64,000 nt of DNA from Pseudomonas arcuscaelestis (GTDB lineage: Bacteria; Pseudomonadota; Gammaproteobacteria; Pseudomonadales; Pseudomonadaceae), in NCBI RefSeq assembly GCF_016881005.1, contig NZ_JACOPV010000008.1:1-64000 (forward strand), written 5' to 3'. The position numbers and the translations under genes were made by a program. The notes beneath the pieces are model-generated. The model did no database searches and had not been told where the DNA came from. It saw only the letters and a program-made list of their open reading frames with translations. Numbering within the stretch: the stretch's first letter is position 1; the number at the start of each line of letters is the position of its first letter. Positions 25,814 to 34,212 of this stretch are shown piece after piece.

Positions 25814-26623
25814 TTACAGGGTGGCCCCCTGAGTAGAGAGATTGTTGCCCTGACCAGCGCGTGCCAGAAGCGGCAACGTCAAATCTTCTTCCGCGTAAGC
25901 GCTTCCGGTTGCAACGTAGGCCTGGCCCATGTCGCTATCGATGGCAAACCCACGTTTCAGCTTCACTCCAAACAGGCCCATGCCGTGGGCCGGGGTATGC
26001 CAGTGGTCAAACTCTTGAACGGTCAGGGTGTTGCCGTGGACCACGATAGCCGGGATATGCAACAGGCTTAGCTGAATGAAGGCCATGTGGACGGCTCGAA
26101 GGTCAAGGTCGACCAATGTGACGTGGAGGTGCTGCTGGAAGTTGATTCCCAGGTCCTGCATCTTGTGGGCGAAGGATATGACCATCGCTCCAGATCCGCA
26201 GCTTGGCTCCGAGAGGGTGATGAAGCCTCTCCGGGCGACGTCCTGGTGGATGCGGTCGGTGTCCATAGCCAACTGGGCAAGCAGATTTGAAATCGACGGT
26301 GGAGTGAAGAACTGACCGCGTGCCGCGCTTGCAACGCCAAGGGTCATGTACAACTCACCCAGGATGTCAGCGGGTTCCTCATGCAGTGCTTGAACGAGCT
26401 GCTGCAGCAGCTCACTGAAGCGGTGTCGGTCTTCAGGCTTGTACTTGTGGAGCAGCTTGAGGTACAGCGCCTCACGCTCCTCGCGACCGGTGTGGTCATA
26501 CGCGTTGCGAATGGCGATTGCTGCCATCTCGACGAAATCTGTGAAAACGCTCTGCGCCGGGTAATAGCGGATCGCATCGATGGCGCTTGCCATCGACTTC
26601 AGGTGTTCTTTGGTGCTGGGCAT
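25814..26623 (-). CDS. N6-DNA-methylase-like protein, motif IV not found
   Basis: The 269-residue protein resembles HsdM-type N6-adenine methylases: ARGQFFTPPSISNLLAQL (101-118) before the SAM-binding motif I SEPSCGSGAMVIS (138-150), then a motif-II/III-like VTLVDLDLRAVHMA. The catalytic NPPF/DPPY motif expected after about residue 200 is not visible (HTPAHGM stands there), so it may not methylate. The frame extends upstream, but this ATG is 29 nt from promoter site 10 and starts the conserved region. The stop lies about 70 bp before yebG. Confidence 0.72.
   Translation of the reverse strand: MPSTKEHLKSMASAIDAIRYYPAQSVFTDFVEMAAIAIRNAYDHTGREEREALYLKLLHKYKPEDRHRFSELLQQLVQALHEEPADILGELYMTLGVASAARGQFFTPPSISNLLAQLAMDTDRIHQDVARRGFITLSEPSCGSGAMVISFAHKMQDLGINFQQHLHVTLVDLDLRAVHMAFIQLSLLHIPAIVVHGNTLTVQEFDHWHTPAHGMGLFGVKLKRGFAIDSDMGQAYVATGSAYAEEDLTLPLLARAGQGNNLSTQGATL
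25840..25870 (-). promoter_or_regulatory. TTCTGG-CAC family promoter site 9 (yebG)
   Basis: -35-like TTCTGG followed by CACG, 17 bp, -10-like AACAAT. It lies inside the last codons of the methylase-like gene, and yebG starts 97 nt further on. Confidence 0.62.
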
Positions 26624-26652
26624 TCTCTGCACTCCGAGTTGGGATATCTCAG

Positions 26653-26683
26653 AGTCTGGCGGCGGTGAGGGTGTGCCAGAACC
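26653..26683 (-). promoter_or_regulatory. TTCTGG-CAC family promoter site 10
   Basis: -35-like TTCTGG followed by CACA, 17 bp, -10-like CAGACT, 29 nt before the methylase-like gene. The divergent Toprim-like gene begins about 230 bp away. Confidence 0.65.
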
Positions 26684-26910
26684 ATAACCAGAAAAGGAAA
26701 TAGCGTTTTGGATTGCAAAGTGCGCTGCTGCCGATAATCTATGGGCCAGGCCGCGAGCAGCCTGCCCCCTCCGCCGGTAACGGTACGGTGAATGCCGCCT
26801 CTCAAGCAGAGATTCAAACCCAAACATCAGCCTTGAAACCCTCATGGCGGTGCTTTTGGCAAAGGAGGGCCCTAGCCGTTTCGACGGACGCGCACCGCTG
26901 GAGAGACTTC

Positions 26911-28269
26911 ATGCAAACCGTTGCTCAATTCAAGAAGCGGGCGGATCGCCTGCGCACCCTCCTGCAAGAACATGGCTTCAAGGTCACACGCGCAGTTTCA
27001 CTGGAAGCTCAGGCGGCCCAGGAAGGTGTTCGGGACTGGAATACCCTTTCATCGCTCGCTGCAAACGAGTCGAAAGCACCTAAGGTCAAGAAGAGTTCTT
27101 TGCCGCTGGAGCTACTTCGCTCGCCGGCAAATAGCTACCAGCATCTAGCCGAGTGGATCGGCAAAGACCTGCCTGCGAAACCTTCTCCAGGCCTTCAGGC
27201 TGAGCTCGAAGAGATTGAACAGGCTATCAATGATGGTGCGCTGTTTACGTCGGTCTGGAAAAAATCAATACCCGTAGGGTGGGACCGATACTGGTGCTGC
27301 AAAATGGAGAGCGATATCCCAAAGGACTTGAAATGTCGCCTCTGCGGGATCAAGTTGAGGCTGGAAAGTTGCAATTTTTTCAGGTCGATGATGTCCGATA
27401 TGGCGACCTTTCAGGCTGTACGTCGGGCGCTCAGTCATGCTGTCGAACGTTCGATTTTAGGACTAGTGCCATACGTCCTTTTTGACCACCAGCCCAGTAT
27501 CCTGGAAAGAGTCTGTAGGGTGCATGCTAATGGGATCGTTCATGTAGCTGCTAAAGAATTTGGACTAGACCATCATCTCACGAATGTGTTGAGCGATCGC
27601 CTTCATCCTGGCCGCGAGTTAGGCCTGGGTTACTATCCTGATACCCGATCAGTTATGGCTACCCTGTCTGAAAATGGTATTAGCTCTGACCAGGCTCACA
27701 GCCTTGGATGGCTTAGACAAACTCCGATACCAGAATCCCCTAAAACGCATCCCCCATTCGGCTTACCTTACGGCCTGGTTGTTACTTTCCTTGAAGATGC
27801 CAGTGGAGGACCTGCAAGCTTTTGGGGGTATCGGCCGAAGTCCTTGAGGGCCCGTGACGGAGAGGGTTCTGATCCTTACGTCGTTGGCATGGGTTACCCA
27901 CGAGATGCCGTATACCTATCCCACTTGATTGATGAGCGCCCAGTTGTTCTGGTCACTGGATTCATGCATGCCCTTACCCTCCGCGATAGAGGAGTGAATG
28001 CGGTTGCAGTGCCCTATCTTGGCCTGATGTCTAAGGCCGCAGTTGAGGCTGTCTTTCACCGAGATGGCAAGGTAGTCGTGGCAACCACCAAATCGCATTA
28101 CAACAGCGAGAGTGGGGGTGGGGCTATCTACATTCCAGAGCTCAAGAAGCGGCTGCTTCACATGAACGAACTAGAAACGTACGAGGGACCGAAAGGTTTC
28201 ATGGTTGATAGGTTTCTTGAGGATCTGAATGCAATCTGGGCAGGACAATCCGGGGCGGAGCTATCCTGA
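26911..28269 (+). CDS. Toprim-like protein with N-terminal glyoxalase-related domain
   Basis: A 452-residue protein. The first 50 residues (KRADRLRTLLQEHGFKVTRA, then EGVRDWNTLSSLAA) match a small domain often annotated as glyoxalase-superfamily-like and common on plasmids. A cysteine pair (KCRLCG) is in the middle. The last third looks like a degenerate Toprim fold (ERPVVLVTGFMHALTLRDRG then VAVPYLGL), as in DnaG-type primases or nucleases, though the usual acidic residues are not all present. GGAGAG precedes the ATG. Plus strand, probably an independent transcript. A nucleic-acid role is likely but unproven. Confidence 0.6.
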   Translation: MQTVAQFKKRADRLRTLLQEHGFKVTRAVSLEAQAAQEGVRDWNTLSSLAANESKAPKVKKSSLPLELLRSPANSYQHLAEWIGKDLPAKPSPGLQAELEEIEQAINDGALFTSVWKKSIPVGWDRYWCCKMESDIPKDLKCRLCGIKLRLESCNFFRSMMSDMATFQAVRRALSHAVERSILGLVPYVLFDHQPSILERVCRVHANGIVHVAAKEFGLDHHLTNVLSDRLHPGRELGLGYYPDTRSVMATLSENGISSDQAHSLGWLRQTPIPESPKTHPPFGLPYGLVVTFLEDASGGPASFWGYRPKSLRARDGEGSDPYVVGMGYPRDAVYLSHLIDERPVVLVTGFMHALTLRDRGVNAVAVPYLGLMSKAAVEAVFHRDGKVVVATTKSHYNSESGGGAIYIPELKKRLLHMNELETYEGPKGFMVDRFLEDLNAIWAGQSGAELS

Positions 28270-28395
28270 ATTTGATATGTGCGTTTTGGCTCGCAGATAC
28301 GATAATTTGACGTTATGTTGCTCGGCGAGCCAATCAGTGACTCGAGGTCAGCTCCGCATGACGCAGCTGGCCAGATCTAACAAAGGAAATCGTAC

Positions 28396-28776
28396 GTGAA
28401 AAAAGTAGTCTTGCTTGCCGCCGCAGCCCTTTCTCTCGCCACACTGGGCGGTTGCGTAAACGGGAAAAGTCCACTCGATTACGAGACCGGTACGTTCGTC
28501 TCGCCAGCACAGGTCCAGCAATTCAAATCCGCGAATGCTAAACAGGAGCAGGTGGTCAAGGAGATCGGCTACCCATCCTCGAAGTCGGAATTGAGCGGCA
28601 AAGAAATGTGGCGCTATGACTACAATCTCATCACGGCGATCCCGTTCGTGGGTCAGAACAAGGCTGAAGCAACGGTCTTTGAATGGTCGAAAAGCGGCAA
28701 GCTGCTGGACGCCTACAAGACCAACGGCGGAAACGGTTCCTCGAGCAACCCGCTGCTGAAAGCTGCCGGCATGTAA
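28396..28776 (+). CDS. BamE/SmpA-like lipoprotein
   Basis: A 126-residue protein with a type II signal peptide and lipobox LGGC (acylated Cys about 20). The rest resembles the BamE/SmpA fold (QVVKEIGYPSSKSE, then MWRYDYNLI). Family members are outer-membrane-associated and bind protein partners; BamE itself supports beta-barrel assembly. AAAGGA lies upstream of GTACGTG-ATG. A strong terminator follows. Plus strand, alone. Confidence 0.75.
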   Translation: MKKVVLLAAAALSLATLGGCVNGKSPLDYETGTFVSPAQVQQFKSANAKQEQVVKEIGYPSSKSELSGKEMWRYDYNLITAIPFVGQNKAEATVFEWSKSGKLLDAYKTNGGNGSSSNPLLKAAGM

Positions 28777-28795
28777 TGGGCAAGTCATCCGCGTA

Positions 28796-28821
28796 GAAAA
28801 GGGGCTTCGGGCCCCTTTTCA
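28796..28821 (+). terminator. Rho-independent terminator after the lipoprotein gene
   Basis: AAAAGGGGC-TTCG-GGCCCCTTTT, with a UUCG loop and a T-run, 20 bp after the stop. Confidence 0.85.
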
Positions 28822-28984
28822 ATGCCCTTGAATTAGTCGCTCTGGCGAGTGGCATCAGCCCCTGCTGCCTGAAGGTGAGAGCAACGTTGTTCTCGACGCT
28901 ACCTGGATGATCATCCGGGCCTGCTAAAGTCGCGGACATATTAGTCAGTGCGGATGCCGGCGACAGCCCGGCACCGGTTAACCG

Positions 28985-29341
28985 CTAATACTCCGCCGTC
29001 AGTAGGAGGGTGGTGAGAGAGCGATCAGCCTCTGTGATCACATAGATGGTTTCCTCCCTGCCAGACTCGAGGAGGACGCTGTACTTGGCAACAATGCGAT
29101 CTTGGGTGGCAGGATCGAGAGCCGCCTCATTCGACGCACAGTCATCCTCACCCATTAAACCCCAATCACCCGAGATGTATCGGGTGAGGACAATGTCGAT
29201 GACTGTCTGGCGGTACACAGCGGACTCGAACAGATCCACAAAGCTACGCGTGCCAACGACACAGCCCAGCTCGAGGCGCGGCAGGGTGTGGATTGCGATG
29301 GCGGCACTGCGGGTTGTTTTGGTTCCTGGTGGTGTGTTCAT
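28985..29341 (-). CDS. Hypothetical plasmid protein, 118 aa
   Basis: Soluble protein whose C-terminal half has a recognisable look of a widespread plasmid/genomic-island family of unknown function (GDWGLMGEDDCASNEAAL, then YVITEADRSLTTLLLTAEY). AGGAG precedes the ATG, and promoter site 11 is 27 nt upstream. I cannot assign an activity. Confidence 0.65.
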   Translation of the reverse strand: MNTPPGTKTTRSAAIAIHTLPRLELGCVVGTRSFVDLFESAVYRQTVIDIVLTRYISGDWGLMGEDDCASNEAALDPATQDRIVAKYSVLLESGREETIYVITEADRSLTTLLLTAEY

Positions 29342-29368
29342 GTTGGCGCTCCTGGATGAATTAAATCC

Positions 29369-29398
29369 ATGATCACAGGAGATAGCTGTGCCACCAGC
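29369..29398 (-). promoter_or_regulatory. TTCTGG-CAC family promoter site 11
   Basis: -35-like TGGTGG followed by CACA, 16 bp, -10-like GATCAT, 27 nt before the 118-residue gene. Confidence 0.65.
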
Positions 29399-29404
29399 GA
29401 CAGG

Positions 29405-30067
29405 TTAGATAGTCTGATTCAATGGCACGGCACTGGGTTTGTATCTGGACTGAATGGGAACTGTGCAGGTTTCCCAGTGGGTACCGGTATAGAGGGTGAT
29501 AGCAAACTTGAGCCGGCTTTCAATGCTGTCATCCCCATAGGATTGCTGCAGCAGGATGAGGCACCTCTGCATAGCCGCCTTCTGATCAGCCCTGAAGGTG
29601 TTGAATCTCATGTCGACACCTGGGAATCCAACGGCACCGGCAGTGCCCTCGATATATGCTTTCCGCGCTGAGGGATCGAACATGGGCTCCGCCGCGCTCA
29701 GTAGCTTGTAGAGGTCTTTGCCTCGCAGGCTGTTGACGGCTGCGATGATCGAGGTATCACGTTCCTGCAGGCTTCCAGTTCGCTCCCTGTAGGCAATAGC
29801 CAGCATCTTCCCAAGCGCACGATCACTCATTTCCAGCCCTGCAAAGGCAGACTGGTATTCAGCCAGTGGCCGTCCTGCGACCTGGTCAGCGGTGAATGAG
29901 TCCATCAACTGAAGAGCCTGGCCGGTGAAGTCGTTGTACTCCCGGATCTTCACGCCGGCGTGGATCGAGCCCAGCACGGTCACCGCAAGGATGCAAAGCG
30001 CTGCGATTGTTCGAGCAGAGGGTTTGCCCCGCCGCGGTGCGTCCTTTTCAGGTGTGCTCATGTCCAT
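29405..30067 (-). CDS. Membrane-anchored hypothetical protein, 220 aa
   Basis: One N-terminal membrane segment (about residues 21-38, ARTIAALCILAVTVLG) after a charged cytoplasmic tail, then about 180 periplasmic residues, mostly helical. Two cysteines in the C-terminal part (QRCLILL and WETCTV) might form a disulfide. Family unknown. ATGs at codons 1 and 3 are both possible. No TTCTGG-CAC site was found upstream. Confidence 0.6.
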   Translation of the reverse strand: MDMSTPEKDAPRRGKPSARTIAALCILAVTVLGSIHAGVKIREYNDFTGQALQLMDSFTADQVAGRPLAEYQSAFAGLEMSDRALGKMLAIAYRERTGSLQERDTSIIAAVNSLRGKDLYKLLSAAEPMFDPSARKAYIEGTAGAVGFPGVDMRFNTFRADQKAAMQRCLILLQQSYGDDSIESRLKFAITLYTGTHWETCTVPIQSRYKPSAVPLNQTI

Positions 30068-30302
30068 TGATCCCGTGCAGTCTGGCCTGTGTGGATTTAA
30101 CTATAGATGCCCGGCTCCCCAGCTGGGGAGATCGGCAACAGGGCGGGTAGCAGCTGATAGGGGGCCGATGCTTGCAGAGTAAATAGCTGCACCAGGCCGA
30201 AAAACAGCATTCAAACCGATATGGTAAAGGGGAGGGAGAGGCAGCGAGCAGTGACAGATGGTGCATGGGCCGGCGGGTTATTACGTACACCCCGCCGGGA
30301 GA

Positions 30303-30791
30303 TTAGTGCTTGATGCCGTGGGGCGGGAATTGAATTTCAGGATCTTCACAGCGTCTGAGAAGACCTTCAATCTGCGTACTGTAGAGGACCCAGTCCGCGC
30401 AGGCATTGGCGACCATGTCTCGCATTGAAGTGTTAGAGGACTCCTTCAATTCGTCGCGCACGCCGTCAGGGAAGCGAACGTTGTAGTTGAGGTTCAGACC
30501 AGCATCCGGGTCTATCCGCTCGAATTGCGCTAAGACCTCTTTGCCGGCCTTAGCGCCAAGGCGATTGACCAACAAGTTGCGCATGGTGATCAAACGGCGG
30601 TGCCCTTCAAAGTGGCTGATAACCGCCAGAGCAACTTCGCTGTTGAAGCTGCGGAACTGGCCTCGAGCTACATTTTCGACAGCCTCTTTGAGGGCTTGCG
30701 GAATACGCAGCACAAATTTTTCAGCTGTCCGCGACGGCGCCGCTGGAAACGCGGTTTGCGGTGATGCAGTCACGCTGGAAGAACGAATCAT
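30303..30791 (-). CDS. Double ribbon-helix-helix DNA-binding protein
   Basis: A 162-residue protein with two Arc/MetJ-like ribbon-helix-helix units: KFVLRIPQALKEAVENVARG with FRSFNSEVALAVISHF (25-61) and YNVRFPDGVRDELKESSN with TSMRDMVANACADW (103-134). Two units in one chain would bind a pseudo-palindrome as a monomer or dimer. Such proteins often act as plasmid repressors. The ATG chosen follows GAGGGCACC. It is a good candidate regulator of backbone genes. Confidence 0.72.
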   Translation of the reverse strand: MIRSSSVTASPQTAFPAAPSRTAEKFVLRIPQALKEAVENVARGQFRSFNSEVALAVISHFEGHRRLITMRNLLVNRLGAKAGKEVLAQFERIDPDAGLNLNYNVRFPDGVRDELKESSNTSMRDMVANACADWVLYSTQIEGLLRRCEDPEIQFPPHGIKH

Positions 30792-30948
30792 TTTGGTGCC
30801 CTCAGGGCAGATGTAAAATCGAGCGAGGCGCATTGTCCACTGAACTTGCTACTTTTTCCAGTAATCCCATGGCGACAAAATGTCCACCAAGGGGCTATCT
30901 GGCTGTCCCAGCCCACTGGCCGCAAAGCACAGGGGCTGGTCCGAGAGG

Positions 30949-31446
30949 TCATAGACCCTTGATGCTTTCGTTCAAGATTTCGATGTTGGCTGGCCCATAG
31001 CTCTTCAGTAGTTCGTCCTTTATTTCTTGAGAATAGGGGTAGGGGAACACCTCAACCTTGCCAGGATCAGTCGCGATAATGGCCAGGGTGGCCTTGGAGG
31101 TTGCTTCTCGCAGCTCCTTGACCATATCCATCTCATCTGCAATCTGCGCGATGGCCAGGCGCATGAAATTGGAGGGTGAAGTCGGTCGGATAGCAGACTT
31201 CGGAATTTTGCCTAGATCGAGCTCGAAACCGTGATTTAGCAAGGTCTGGATGATCTGGTCTTGCAGCCCCTTATTGAGGACCAGGGTGAATTCGTTCTTG
31301 CGGGCAGACCCCGATGCCGAACCCACAATGGCACCGTAAAAAAGGATGGTGCACGACCAAGAGCGGTGCTCCGCCCGGCTTGCCGGGCCTTTCATGTTAC
31401 TGAGGGTTAATTTTGCAGCATTTGCGGCTCTGAGTGCTTCGAACAT
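30949..31446 (-). CDS. Hypothetical backbone protein, 165 aa
   Basis: Not recognised. Soluble, helical C-terminus. The frame extends upstream, but an earlier ATG would lie inside the -10 of promoter site 12; the ATG used is 28 nt downstream of it. Confidence 0.6.
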   Translation of the reverse strand: MFEALRAANAAKLTLSNMKGPASRAEHRSWSCTILFYGAIVGSASGSARKNEFTLVLNKGLQDQIIQTLLNHGFELDLGKIPKSAIRPTSPSNFMRLAIAQIADEMDMVKELREATSKATLAIIATDPGKVEVFPYPYSQEIKDELLKSYGPANIEILNESIKGL

Positions 31447-31474
31447 GGTCTGGATCCACTGGTTGTGAAAGTCC

Positions 31475-31505
31475 AGCATCAGCGGGTTCAAGACGTGCCA
31501 GAAGC
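31475..31505 (-). promoter_or_regulatory. TTCTGG-CAC family promoter site 12
   Basis: -35-like TTCTGG followed by CACG, 17 bp, -10-like GATGCT, 28 nt before the 165-residue gene. Confidence 0.68.
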
Positions 31506-31597
31506 GGGTGGCTGCGATATGTTGTGTAGTCGATTTCGGGTCAGTTCAGATGACAAGGCCCGCACGTGGCAGGCCTTCATTCAGACATCGAGAGGCT

Positions 31598-32044
31598 CTA
31601 TTTTACGATGTAGGCCGTGAGCACTCGAAGGTGAAATTCCCGGATCTTGGGAATGACGTCGCGCGCTTCCAAGGCCGATGCAGCACTGCTCGACGTAAGC
31701 TCGTCCGTGCACTCCACGAGGTGGGCGCGGGCCAGTGTTTTGGCTCGGGTGGAAATGTCCGGGCAAACCACGCTGACGCAAAGCTCGAACTGGTCTGGCG
31801 ATAGGGTTGCGATACGTGTGCTGTACTGGGCCTTCAGCCTGGCTAGTGCGTTGCTATGAGCCTGTTTGGTGATGGATTCGAATTCAGCTCGCGCATCAAC
31901 GGGTTCCATGCCTTCAACCAACACACGCCGAAGTGCAGAGAGCATTTCGTTGCTGGTGCGCGGGCCTGCATGGGTGTTCAGAGTTACGCAAAGGTCGAAC
32001 TCTTCATCACTGATCTTCAGGGCGCGAGTTGATTTGTTGGTCAT
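31598..32044 (-). CDS. Tandem TrfB/KorA-like DNA-binding protein
   Basis: The 148-residue protein looks like two copies of a TrfB/KorA-type helix-turn-helix unit. ISDEEFDLCVTLNTHAGPRT with RRVLVEGMEPVDARAEF (11-55) recalls KorA (opening LTESQF and motif ARGVLVDGKPQ). The second unit starts LSPDQFELCVSV (81-92) and is more divergent. KorA proteins repress plasmid replication and transfer operons. It lies 13 bp after the Cys-rich gene and is probably cotranscribed from promoter site 13. Good candidate for a global plasmid regulator. Confidence 0.6.
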   Translation of the reverse strand: MTNKSTRALKISDEEFDLCVTLNTHAGPRTSNEMLSALRRVLVEGMEPVDARAEFESITKQAHSNALARLKAQYSTRIATLSPDQFELCVSVVCPDISTRAKTLARAHLVECTDELTSSSAASALEARDVIPKIREFHLRVLTAYIVK

Positions 32045-32057
32045 GAGTTCTAGCCAG

Positions 32058-32411
32058 TTAGTTGTCGGGGTCTTCGGTCAATCCACGAGCTGTGACCTCC
32101 GCGGCCGCTGTGGCGTAGTCATCTCCGCTGGCAATAAGTGACTGGGCCAGCTGGATGCCCTCCTGAGTGGCGTCGCCGAATCCATGAGATGCGACAAAGT
32201 CCTCAAGCGTAAGCACATCCATCAGTTGTTGTTCCAGATGGCGACCATCCCAGTCACTCCCATCCCACCAGGTGGCAGCATGAGTGTCGCAGCAGGGGAA
32301 GTAGGAGACGTTTACGCCCTGGTCGACGGATTGGGCAAGCACGCGTGTGGCAGGAAGCCTAACACCTTCAGCGTTGCAACAGTTCATGTGGCAGAGCACA
32401 ACAGACGACAT
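32058..32411 (-). CDS. Hypothetical Cys-rich protein, 117 aa
   Basis: Cysteine/histidine clusters (CHMNCCNAEG and FPCCDTHA) suggest metal binding in the first half; the second half is acidic. Family unknown. The ATG used has GAGG upstream and is 33 nt below promoter site 13; longer versions of the frame would run through the promoter. Confidence 0.62.
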   Translation of the reverse strand: MSSVVLCHMNCCNAEGVRLPATRVLAQSVDQGVNVSYFPCCDTHAATWWDGSDWDGRHLEQQLMDVLTLEDFVASHGFGDATQEGIQLAQSLIASGDDYATAAAEVTARGLTEDPDN

Positions 32412-32444
32412 TTGAAGCCTCGTATACTTCGATTGGGTTGAGCA

Positions 32445-32475
32445 ATCCTCACCGGCGGGAGGGCGTGTCAGAACC
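32445..32475 (-). promoter_or_regulatory. TTCTGG-CAC family promoter site 13
   Basis: -35-like TTCTGA followed by CACG, 17 bp, -10-like GAGGAT, 33 nt before the Cys-rich gene. Confidence 0.68.
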
Positions 32476-32496
32476 CTATAAATCCTGAACGGTCGC

Positions 32497-32863
32497 TTAA
32501 TGGCCAAGCCGCTCCATATCCTCGTCGGTATGAGTGCTACCTCCGCGGTTCAGCCGTTTATAGAGATCCTTGAGGGTTGTTTCATCCCCGATGTACTGGA
32601 TCTCCAGATGAGGGAATGGTTGTGTCAGGAATCGGCTCATTTGCTCAGAGCGGGAAATGTCGGACCAGTAGATGCTTCCGAAAATAGGATAGGTCCCGTT
32701 GAGGAAATCCCTCACCGCAGACACGCGCTGCTGACCGTCAACCAGCCAGCCGGACATTGGAGCGGGTGCACCACTTGTGCCAATCCAGTCGCGCCCGTTG
32801 ACCACCAAAAATCCTGCCCCAAAGCCAAGAAATATGCCCTCCACGTAAGCAATCTTCTGTACC
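32497..32863 (-). pseudogene. DUF262 gene, C-terminal part (split by element)
   Basis: The fragment holds the DUF262 core (GWLVDGQQRVSAVRDFLNG) and the end motif LYKRLNRGGSTHT. It has lost its 5' end to the inserted recombinase element; the matching N-terminal part is at 38562-38730 on the other side. Removing the element and one CC duplication joins the parts in frame as VWSLSQ-VQKIAYVEGIF, giving a 177-residue DUF262 protein. The remaining open frame that continues into the element is not expected to be functional. Confidence 0.85.
32862..32863. other. Target duplication, left copy (CC)
   Basis: CC precedes the element and recurs directly after it (38562-38563). One copy restores the DUF262 reading frame. 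Confidence 0.65.
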
Positions 32864-32922
32864 GGCAACATGAAGGCAAGGACGTCTACCCCATTCATGA
32901 TTTAGCATGGACAAAACCACGG
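32864..32922 (+). repeat. Left terminal region of the recombinase element
   Basis: Starts GGCAACATGAAGGCAAGGAC and includes TTTAGCATGGACAAAACC, which is matched in inverted orientation at the right end. Confidence 0.65.
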
Positions 32923-32934
32923 CGTAGACACCCT

Positions 32935-34212
32935 ATGGCAACCCTTGAATTTATTAGCCACAGCCCTCATCGCGCGGAAGTAAATGACGGAGCAGTAAAG
33001 TGGGTCCAGGCCCAGAGAAGGAACTGCTTTTCAAATCTGCCTCAAATTTGCTGGAGGGATGAAACCCCTTGGCGTGAGGCGAACCTCTGGGCGCTTCAAA
33101 AAGCCGAGAATAGGAAAACGAGGCCAACCACCATCACTACGTTTATGCGGCACATCACCGCTTACGCGAAATGGCTCGAGGCTGAAGGAATAGATTGGTG
33201 GCACTTCCCAGCAAGAGAATCAGATCGGTGTCTAGTCAGATACCGCGGCAGTCTGATTAACGCGATAGACAGTGGCCAGCTCGTATCTTCAACAGCCCAA
33301 CAACGAATGGGCGCAGTGATCAGATTCTATAAGTGGCTTATGGCAACAAAGCTCCTTTCTCCTGAATGGCCAGCCTGGCAGGATCGCCACATCGGAATAA
33401 AGATAGTCGACCGTTTCGGTTTGGAAAGGTCAATGGGAGTAAATAGTACAGACCTGAGCATCCCTAATCGGAGAGCTGACACTTCAAGTCTTGAAGAAGG
33501 TTTGACTCCGGTACTCACTGCTGACGTTGTCAAAATTCTCAAATTCAGCAACGAGCACGCTAGTGAAGAACTCGACCTACTACTGCGGTTAGGCTTTGGC
33601 ACGGGAATGCGGATCGGCACCCTGACTGATTTGAAAGTCGATACAGTTCTTAATGCCGTGTCTGCGTTTAATTTTCCAGGTTTTCATTGCCTTAGCGTGG
33701 GACCAGGCGCACAACCTCCGGTTGCTACTAAATTTGGAGTTACAGGACAAATATTAATCTCTGACGAAGACCTGAGATTATTAAAATCCTACATTAGTAG
33801 CCGCAGAAGGCTTTTGCGGCAAGCAAAGGCGAACGCAGAAAATCGAAACCTCGTATTCCTGACGAGACACGGAACTTCATACGTAGCCTCAGATGGCAAT
33901 GCGAGCAGGACTGTAAATGTAGAGTTAGGCCGACTCAGAAAAGCTGGGCTTAGGGAAGGAATAAACGCGTTCCACAAATTTTACTTCCATAGATCTAGAT
34001 GCACTTTTGCGACTGAACTCGCCCGAGCAGCTTGCAAAGCGCTTCCATTAAGCGATGCTATTCAGTTAGTCAAAGCGTCGATGCTTCACAAAGATGAGGC
34101 AACGACTATTAAGTATATAAAGTTCATTGAACAGAGCGCTGACATGGCTGAGCTAGCCAATGAGTTCACCCGCAGGTTCTTGGGGCTAGGTAGGCAACAG
34201 GACGAGGCATGA
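32935..34212 (+). CDS. Tyrosine recombinase 1 of the trio
   Basis: A 425-residue tyrosine recombinase with the full catalytic set visible: Arg in GFGTGMRIGTLTDLK (about 225), His/Arg in HRSRCTFATELAR (about 355), and His plus nucleophile Tyr in LHKDEATTIKYIKF (about 387-397). The N-terminal region is a SAM-like core-binding domain. The frame is open upstream into the flanking gene, but this ATG lies inside the element. The stop overlaps the next start (ATGA). Confidence 0.85.
   Translation: MATLEFISHSPHRAEVNDGAVKWVQAQRRNCFSNLPQICWRDETPWREANLWALQKAENRKTRPTTITTFMRHITAYAKWLEAEGIDWWHFPARESDRCLVRYRGSLINAIDSGQLVSSTAQQRMGAVIRFYKWLMATKLLSPEWPAWQDRHIGIKIVDRFGLERSMGVNSTDLSIPNRRADTSSLEEGLTPVLTADVVKILKFSNEHASEELDLLLRLGFGTGMRIGTLTDLKVDTVLNAVSAFNFPGFHCLSVGPGAQPPVATKFGVTGQILISDEDLRLLKSYISSRRRLLRQAKANAENRNLVFLTRHGTSYVASDGNASRTVNVELGRLRKAGLREGINAFHKFYFHRSRCTFATELARAACKALPLSDAIQLVKASMLHKDEATTIKYIKFIEQSADMAELANEFTRRFLGLGRQQDEA

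Noticed and set aside
30815..30842. Possible extra family promoter upstream of the double-RHH gene
   Set aside because: CAGTGGACA with GATTTT at 16 bp is near the pattern but lacks the C of CAC and the terminal AT of the -10. It is left out as too weak.
32500..32934. Upstream extension of recombinase 1 into the flanking DNA
   Set aside because: This part is antisense to the DUF262 fragment and lies mostly outside the element. The ATG at 32935 gives a complete recombinase inside the element.
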